The translations under genes and the position numbers were made by a program. A stretch of 11,494 nt of DNA, taken from contig CAZJVJ010000026.1 of NCBI GenBank assembly GCA_964549635.1, positions 1 to 11,494 of the forward strand, in the 5' to 3' direction. Each line of letters opens with the position of its first letter. Positions within the stretch are counted from its first letter, which is position 1. This document shows positions 6,786-11,494 of this stretch, piece by piece. Under the pieces are notes generated by a model that did not search any database, was not told the DNA's origin, and saw only the letters and a program-made list of their open reading frames with translations. This DNA is from VGNY01 sp964549635. Lineage in GTDB: Bacteria; Chloroflexota; Dehalococcoidia; GIF9; UBA5629.

Positions 6786-8009
6786 CTAAAGCAATATCTT
6801 CCTTAGCTCGAAAAGAGCTGAGGTAACCGCTCTGTGCTTTACCTGCAAACGGTTACCAGGATAGTTCCTCACAAAACTTCTAATACACCGCCCATCATTT
6901 AATCCAATCAAGATTGTTCCAATTGGTTTACCCTCGACTTCTGAAGGTCCCATAACTCCTGTAAGGCCGATGCCGATAGAAGTTTTAAATTTTTCTCTAG
7001 CCACAGTGGCCATAGCTTCCGCTGTTTGGGTACTGATGAGACCATATTGTGCGACAAGATGCGGATCCAGTCCCAGGACAGCCTTGGCCTCATCTGTATA
7101 TGCCACTAACCCACCTTTAAAATAACTGGAACTTCCCGGAATATTCGTGATGCAATGAGCCAGAAACCCTCCGGTGCATGACTCCATTGTTGCAATGCTT
7201 AGTCCTTTTGCCATAAGCAGTTTACCGACATTACTCTCAAGGGTTTCAGAGTCTACTCCCCATATATAATCGTCTAGAATCGCTCTGATGTCAGCTTCCC
7301 GTTGAGCGATCATCTGTTGCACTTCACTTTCCTTATCAGCTTTGGCTGTAATGCGCAGATAGATACCATCGCTCTTAGCATATGTGGCCAACGTGGGGTT
7401 TGTAGCTGAAAGAAAAGAGCTTACCCTTTCATCCACTTCGGCCTCGGTTAGGCCAAAGAGCTTAAGAGTCCTCGAAATGATAACAGCACCTGCTACTTTT
7501 TGCTGCAATTTAGGGAATACTTCTTTTGTCCACATAAGCTGCATTTCACGCGGTGGGCCAGGCATGGCTATAATTATCCGGTTGTCCCGTTCAACCCACC
7601 AGCCGGGAGCTGTGCCACGAGGATTTTGGATTATCTCGGCTGAAGGGATTACTGCTGCCTGCTTGATATTACTTGTTGGCATAGTTATTCTGTAGTAGCT
7701 AAACGATTCTTCAAACTTTCTGACTAGGTTCTGGTCGATGGTAATCTCCTCACCCAAAAAATCAGCAATAGCCTCACGAGTAATGTCGTCCTGTGTTGGT
7801 CCAAGACCTCCCGTAGTAATAATTACGTCAGACCTCTGCCAGGCATGACGCAAGGTGTCGATAACACGTAATTTGTTATCACCCACGGTAGATATAAAGT
7901 GGAGGTCAAGCCCAAGTAAAGGGAGTTGTCCGGCAAGATAAGCCGAGTTGGTATCAGTTATCTCCCCCAAGAGGAGTTCGGTGCCGATGGAGATTATTTC
8001 TGCCTTCAT
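6786..8009 (-). CDS. cinA: CinA-family protein: MoaB-like domain plus NMN deamidase domain
   Basis: This 407-residue two-domain protein is annotated in many genomes as competence/damage-inducible protein A. Residues 1 to about 170 form the MoaB/MogA-like (COG1058) domain with ISIGTELLLGE (6-16), TTGGLGPTQDD (65-75) and MPGPPREM (149-156), associated with ADP-ribose pyrophosphatase activity in studied members. Residues about 255-407 form the CinA C-terminal domain. It carries ESCTGG with Ser277, GGLVAYTDEAK with Tyr304 and Lys309, and GLTGVMGP, the features of NMN deamidase (PncC) in pyridine-nucleotide recycling. The start has no clear Shine-Dalgarno; it lies 21 nt after the thiC stop, in the same frame, so coupling to thiC translation is likely. 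speD begins 9 nt after its stop. Any link to DNA uptake is name-only. Confidence 0.92.
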   Translation of the reverse strand: MKAEIISIGTELLLGEITDTNSAYLAGQLPLLGLDLHFISTVGDNKLRVIDTLRHAWQRSDVIITTGGLGPTQDDITREAIADFLGEEITIDQNLVRKFEESFSYYRITMPTSNIKQAAVIPSAEIIQNPRGTAPGWWVERDNRIIIAMPGPPREMQLMWTKEVFPKLQQKVAGAVIISRTLKLFGLTEAEVDERVSSFLSATNPTLATYAKSDGIYLRITAKADKESEVQQMIAQREADIRAILDDYIWGVDSETLESNVGKLLMAKGLSIATMESCTGGFLAHCITNIPGSSSYFKGGLVAYTDEAKAVLGLDPHLVAQYGLISTQTAEAMATVAREKFKTSIGIGLTGVMGPSEVEGKPIGTILIGLNDGRCIRSFVRNYPGNRLQVKHRAVTSALFELRKILL

Positions 8010-8030
8010 CTTGAGCCATGGTTCGCAGAA

Positions 8031-9326
8031 TCAGCATTTAATAGCTGAAATCCCAAGGTATTTTTCTACCAGTGCCATAGCGCAGTAATTGCCACACATG
8101 CTGCAGGCTGGCCCTGTACTAGCATATTTACTGTGGACTCCTCTTACCCTTTCTGGGTCTAGAGAAAGCTGAGCTTGCATTTCCCAGTCAAGATTTTTTC
8201 TAGCAATGGACATTTTCCTGTCCCACTCGCTTGCTTTTTTGGTGCCCCTAACAATATCGGCAGCATGCGCAGCAATGCGCGATGCAATCACACCTATTTT
8301 CACGTCCTCTATATCAGGAAGTGAAAGGTGCTCTGCCGGTGTTACGTAGCAAAGAAAGTCAGCCCCTGAGGCAGCTGCAATTGCACCACCAATTGCAGCA
8401 GTGATATGGTCATATCCAGCACCGATATCGGTCACAAGTGGTCCTAGAACATAGAATGGAGCCTCACGGCAGAGCCTCTTTTCTAATTGGACATTGGCAA
8501 CGATTTGATCTAAAGGCAGATGCCCTGGCCCTTCCACCATTGTTTGCACACCAGCTTCCCTAGCTCGCTCTACCAATTCGCCGAGGGTAATCAACTCTTC
8601 AATTTGTGGGCGGTCAGTAGCATCAGCAATACTACCTGGCCGCATACCATCGCCTAGACTTAGAGTCACGTCAAATTTTCGGGCGATGTCCAAGAGGCGG
8701 TCAAAATGCTCATATAGGGGATTCTCATGGTCATTATGTAACATCCAGCCAAGAAGAAAGGCCCCACCCCTTGATACGATATCTGTTAATCTTCGCTGTC
8801 TTTTTAGCCTCGTTATAGCGCGCTGAGTGACACCACAGTGAACGGTCATAAAATCGACACCGTCTCTGGCCTGCTGCTCAATTACCGCGAAAATTTCATC
8901 GACCGTCATGTTTACAATAGCTCCATGCCGTTCGATGGCTTCAATGCCTGCCTGGTATATTGGCACAGTGCCAACAGCTACTGGGCTGGCGGCGATAATA
9001 GCTTGACGAATGGCAGAAATGTCACCGCCTGTACTTAAGTCCATAACGGTATCAGCACCAAATTTGATAGCAATGTTTAATTTCTGCAATTCGGTTTCTA
9101 CCGTGCCGTAATCTGATGAGGTACCAATGTTGGCATTGATTTTGACACGTAAGTCTTTACCAATACCAGTGGGAACCAAGTTCGTGTGATTTATGTTGGC
9201 TGGAATGACAATTTTACCCTCAGCCAAATGTTTCAGGATGGTCTCTTCACCTACTCCTTCCTGTTGAGCCACCTGTTTCATCTGTGGTGAAAGGATGCCT
9301 TGCCTTGCCAGTTCTATTTGTGTCAT
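8031..9326 (-). CDS. thiC: Phosphomethylpyrimidine synthase ThiC
   Basis: This 431-residue 4Fe-4S radical-SAM enzyme converts aminoimidazole ribotide to hydroxymethylpyrimidine phosphate, the pyrimidine half of thiamine. Family marks run the whole length: MTQIELARQG at the start, NANIGTS (64-70), SRGGAF (185-190), GDGMRPG (225-231), EGPGH with His269 and TPAEH with His333 (the zinc-site histidines), and a C-terminal cluster at Cys408, Cys411 and Cys415. That cluster is spaced CX2CX3C, one residue shorter than the CX2CX4C of plant and proteobacterial ThiC. The protein also lacks their long N-terminal extension, as expected for the short form. The paralogue BzaF (hydroxybenzimidazole synthase of anaerobic B12 base synthesis) is an alternative that I consider less likely. 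An in-frame stop upstream fixes the ATG at 9326; its ribosome site (GGAAAGAG) is weak. It is the first gene of the cluster with cinA, speD and speB. Confidence 0.9.
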   Translation of the reverse strand: MTQIELARQGILSPQMKQVAQQEGVGEETILKHLAEGKIVIPANINHTNLVPTGIGKDLRVKINANIGTSSDYGTVETELQKLNIAIKFGADTVMDLSTGGDISAIRQAIIAASPVAVGTVPIYQAGIEAIERHGAIVNMTVDEIFAVIEQQARDGVDFMTVHCGVTQRAITRLKRQRRLTDIVSRGGAFLLGWMLHNDHENPLYEHFDRLLDIARKFDVTLSLGDGMRPGSIADATDRPQIEELITLGELVERAREAGVQTMVEGPGHLPLDQIVANVQLEKRLCREAPFYVLGPLVTDIGAGYDHITAAIGGAIAAASGADFLCYVTPAEHLSLPDIEDVKIGVIASRIAAHAADIVRGTKKASEWDRKMSIARKNLDWEMQAQLSLDPERVRGVHSKYASTGPACSMCGNYCAMALVEKYLGISAIKC

Positions 9327-9500
9327 TTTCTCTTTCCGAAGCGAAAACTAGGGGCTTTAATCAGCCACTCCTATAAGTCGGTGGTCATTTTCTCCTTTCT
9401 TTTAAGCTTAAAATTTCAATCAAAATCCCGCCGTGGTGATTCTCTGCACCAGCAAATTTTCACCACAAATATTTCCAAACATCAATAGTAAAAGACTTGC
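9327..9500 (-). promoter_or_regulatory. thiC 5' leader with hairpin, palindrome and 5-codon open frame
   Basis: About 170 nt separate the predicted start of transcription from the thiC ATG. On the minus strand the leader contains, in order: a perfect 7-bp hairpin (9466-9460 with 9439-9433, 20-nt loop), a 14-bp perfect palindrome (9413-9400), and a strong AAAGGAG (9398-9392) before an ATG opening a 5-codon frame MTTDL with TAG (9388-9371). A GGCT/AGCC mini-hairpin follows before the weak thiC ribosome site. I looked for the TPP riboswitch core (CTGAGA and the ACCTGATC-like segment) and did not find it. The length and structure suggest a regulatory leader, but no known class is recognised. Confidence 0.4.
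9433..9466 (-). other. Perfect 7-bp inverted repeat in the thiC leader
   Basis: GTGGTGA (9433-9439) and TCACCAC (9460-9466) are perfectly complementary around a 20-nt loop. The loop itself contains TGC-ACCA-GCA, able to form a small nested stem. No T-run follows on either strand, so this is not an intrinsic terminator. It could be an RNA element in the leader or a protein-binding site. Confidence 0.45.
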
Positions 9501-9504
9501 ATCA

Positions 9505-9534
9505 AATATAGCATAGACTGATACTAATAAACAA
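9505..9534 (-). promoter_or_regulatory. Candidate promoter of the thiC-cinA-speD-speB cluster
   Basis: On the minus strand, TTGTTT (9534-9529) is followed after 18 nt by TATATT (9510-9505). The -10 box is preceded by TGC, which makes an extended -10 (TGnTATATT). The spacing is acceptable and the site lies between the TIG-protein stop and thiC. The -35 hexamer is identical to that of the mutase-cluster promoter. Confidence 0.5.
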
Positions 9535-9547
9535 GTAAGTTAAAAAC

Positions 9548-11164
9548 TCACCTTTTTGCTCTCTGTAATCGCCAACCCATGATTGCCGCTACTACTATGG
9601 CAACGACAAACAATACCAAAGTAAGCAATGATATTATGTAAACCTGTCGGGACATCGAAATTATTTCGAATCTCCCAATTTCAGACCAGGGACTCTCATT
9701 ACCGATGTTATCTATAGCCTTTACTCGCCAGATGTAACTGCCTGGAGACAGTGTGTCACCTCCGTGCAATGTGTACCCCGAGTTAGTTAAATTCTCTTTG
9801 ACCAAGTCGGGTGATAAGAAATCATAGCGGCGAGCAACTTCTAATACATAACTTATTTCACCAGGTTTACCAGAATCTGACCAATCAAAAGTGAGCTGTT
9901 GATTGTTCGTGCTTTGCTGTCCTGAAAAGGAAATTATATCGATAAGTTGTTTGCCGACTACTGTGAACACATCGCCAACTGAAGTGAAAACTGTCATTCT
10001 GGCTCCTGACTCAGGTGCCAGCAAATTAGGAGCTGGGGGTGCCATCTTTTCCGCAATAAAAATAGCTTGTGCAGAACTTCCTTTGTTACCTGTAGCGGTA
10101 ATTTTGTTATCTTTAATTGTGGTTGGTGGGACTACAAAGGTGGCGTTGAAGCTACCTGTATCATCAGCAACAGACAATAAATCCAATCTGGTTTCATTAA
10201 AACTGATGGTGATTGTCTCGTCCTTAGCAAAGCCAGTCCCTGTAACAGTCACCTTAGTGCCTTTACTACCTGAGCTGGGTTTCAGTTCCATGTGAGGAAT
10301 AACAGTGAATTTGGTGTCAGGGACAACTCCTTTAGGCGTGAAACTGCTGCCATAAACACCGATTGTGTGGAGGCCTTGAGTAGAAGGTGGGATAGCTAAT
10401 GTGGTGCTCCAGCTACCGTCTGCCCCACCTACTATGTTGCATAAGATTATCTCACCGTCCCATGTTATCGTAATGCCGTCCTCACCAGTTCTAAAGCCAA
10501 ATCCGTCGATTCTAATCTCAGTATTTACATGCCCAGACAATGGCCATATTTTCACTGCAGGAGCCACCATGAACTTAACCTTGCCAACCTCTGAAGCTTT
10601 TGTTGAAGAGCCAAAGGCACTTATGTAATGGTCGTCTTTCGTCGTTTCGGGGATATTGAAATCAATGCTCCATGTGCCGAGATGGCTTGCAGTAGTAGAA
10701 GTGGGAAGAACACTATCATCCCAAATTATTTTGATGTCTTTTTCAAAGGCATAGAAGCCAGTCCCTGTGACTGTAACTTGTGCATGTATTCCCCCAATAC
10801 TTGGGAAAACGGTTATCTGAGGAAGCACAGTGAATGTAGTTGATGCTGTGCTACCAGTTTGGCCACTATTATCGACAATTTTAATAGTATGGTTACCTCT
10901 GGACGCAGGAAGTACTTTTAACTCGCACTTTAATTCACCAGTCACAGAAATAGGTACTTTTGTCAATATGATCTGGTTGCCCCAATAGACTGTCGCCCAG
11001 TGACCAGTAAAACCTGTGCCAGTGATTACAATAGATGTGCCAACAGTTCCGACTGTAGGCAAAACAGTGATATTAGCAGCATGCACTTCAGCCGGATACG
11101 CCAAGAGTGCAAACGATATGGTAACAACTAATAAAAGCAGTATACATATGGCCCTAATGTGCAT
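9548..11164 (-). CDS. Secreted, membrane-anchored IPT/TIG-repeat surface protein
   Basis: I recognise the architecture but not a specific gene. The 538-residue protein starts with a Sec signal peptide (residues 1-29, hydrophobic core ILLLLVVTISFALLA, likely cut near VHA-AN). Four immunoglobulin-like IPT/TIG repeats of about 85-90 residues follow, opening at about 31, 116, 203 and 291. Each begins with a pattern like ITVLPTVGTVGTSIVITGTGF and contains a GSW/GTW-type strand and an HTI-type strand near its end. After a Pro-rich linker (PPAPN, 376-380), residues about 380-501 look like a fibronectin-III-like domain ending in YIWRVKAIDNIGNESPWSE. A transmembrane helix (about 508-530) and a short basic tail (WRLQRAKR) end the protein, so most of it should face outward. 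There is no LPXTG motif. The start has AAGGAG at good spacing (11173-11178). Role unknown; adhesion or envelope structure is a guess. Confidence 0.8.
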   Translation of the reverse strand: MHIRAICILLLLVVTISFALLAYPAEVHAANITVLPTVGTVGTSIVITGTGFTGHWATVYWGNQIILTKVPISVTGELKCELKVLPASRGNHTIKIVDNSGQTGSTASTTFTVLPQITVFPSIGGIHAQVTVTGTGFYAFEKDIKIIWDDSVLPTSTTASHLGTWSIDFNIPETTKDDHYISAFGSSTKASEVGKVKFMVAPAVKIWPLSGHVNTEIRIDGFGFRTGEDGITITWDGEIILCNIVGGADGSWSTTLAIPPSTQGLHTIGVYGSSFTPKGVVPDTKFTVIPHMELKPSSGSKGTKVTVTGTGFAKDETITISFNETRLDLLSVADDTGSFNATFVVPPTTIKDNKITATGNKGSSAQAIFIAEKMAPPAPNLLAPESGARMTVFTSVGDVFTVVGKQLIDIISFSGQQSTNNQQLTFDWSDSGKPGEISYVLEVARRYDFLSPDLVKENLTNSGYTLHGGDTLSPGSYIWRVKAIDNIGNESPWSEIGRFEIISMSRQVYIISLLTLVLFVVAIVVAAIMGWRLQRAKR

Positions 11165-11494
11165 CGTTTTTGCTCCTTGTCAGTTTATATCTGTAGGAAA
11201 ATAGCTTCTTCTATACCCAGAGGCTTTGTTAATTTTTGTATAATGAGCCATGATACTGGTGACCGAGTAGTTTATCTTGAAGTCTATAAAAAATCAAATC
11301 TAACTGCCTACAGAAAGAGTTTGCAGGTTATGTTTTCAGCGGGGTTGTCACCATCTTGAGCTGACTTTAGCCTGCATATTTAGCAGGGAATTTTAAACAG
11401 CCGTATAAAAGCTAACCAGCTGAGACCGTTTAGCAATGCGCCATCTTTGTTTCCGGATCCTCCAACAGGCTTTATTTTTGCCTTTTCGGCATTA
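11165..11494. other. Non-coding stretch at window end
   Basis: This is the upstream region of the TIG-repeat gene. Its proximal part holds that gene's ribosome site. I found no -35/-10 pair good enough to call. Further right there is a small perfect stem, CCTGC (11371-11375) with GCAGG (11383-11387) around 7 nt, followed on the plus strand by GAATTTT; this is too weak to call a terminator. A 66-codon plus-strand open frame (11159-11359) has no ribosome site and no recognisable family. Nothing else is supportable. Confidence 0.5.

Noticed and set aside
9327..9500. TPP riboswitch upstream of thiC
   Set aside because: The conserved CTGAGA and ACCTGATC-like core segments are not seen. It is kept only as an unclassified leader.
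9903..10295. 130-codon plus-strand open frame inside the TIG-repeat gene
   Set aside because: It is a shadow of the real gene on the other strand, with no start signal and no domain.
11371..11387. CCTGC/GCAGG hairpin as a terminator
   Set aside because: The stem is only 5 bp, no clean T-run follows, and no gene ends just before it.
1..11494. CRISPR arrays, tRNA or rRNA genes, transposases and phage genes
   Set aside because: I saw no regularly spaced repeats, no cloverleaf or rRNA-like sequence, and no transposase, integrase or phage-like protein on either strand.

Overview
This 11.5 kb window looks like ordinary chromosomal DNA from an anaerobic bacterium with compact operons. It carries a split B12-dependent methylmalonyl-CoA mutase, a class 1B dihydroorotate dehydrogenase, a short-form ThiC, a bacterial-type pyruvoyl SpeD and a membrane-anchored TIG-repeat surface protein. 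That mix would fit an uncultured Chloroflexota (Dehalococcoidia-like) lineage. It could also fit some Firmicutes or deltaproteobacteria-like anaerobes. The assignment is an inference from protein character; no rRNA or other phylogenetic marker is present.

Layout. Positions 1-394 are non-coding, with a degraded hairpin or repeat-like stretch near 57-118. Two tightly spaced plus-strand genes follow: a thiamine-binding MTH1187/YqgV-family protein (395-718) and pyrD (720-1658). Everything else is on the minus strand. Reading minus-strand transcription from right to left, it starts with a secreted, membrane-anchored IPT/TIG-repeat protein (11164-9548). Next is a thiC-cinA-speD-speB cluster (9326-5488), preceded by a candidate promoter and a leader of about 170 nt. 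Last is a methylmalonyl-CoA cluster: mutase large subunit, acyl-CoA dehydrogenase, methylmalonyl-CoA epimerase, mutase B12 subunit (5375-1655), with its own candidate promoter. The last gene of that cluster runs tail-to-tail into pyrD, and the two stop codons overlap.

How the genes work together. Epimerase and both mutase subunits make a complete (R/S)-methylmalonyl-CoA to succinyl-CoA module. The co-transcribed acyl-CoA dehydrogenase suggests it serves short- or branched-chain acyl-CoA oxidation. ThiC (thiamine pyrimidine synthesis) and the thiamine-binding protein are both thiamine-related but sit in different operons. SpeD and SpeB overlap by 4 nt and form a polyamine unit, with no spermidine synthase or arginine decarboxylase in view. 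This makes the substrate of SpeD (AdoMet or an amino acid) a real question.

I see no mobile element, CRISPR array, tRNA, rRNA or phage gene. All the main enzymes are recognisable families with intact key residues, and no previously undescribed multi-gene system is evident. The points most worth a second look are the SpeD-SpeB pair, the thiC leader, the dehydrogenase inside the mutase operon, and the TIG-repeat surface protein.
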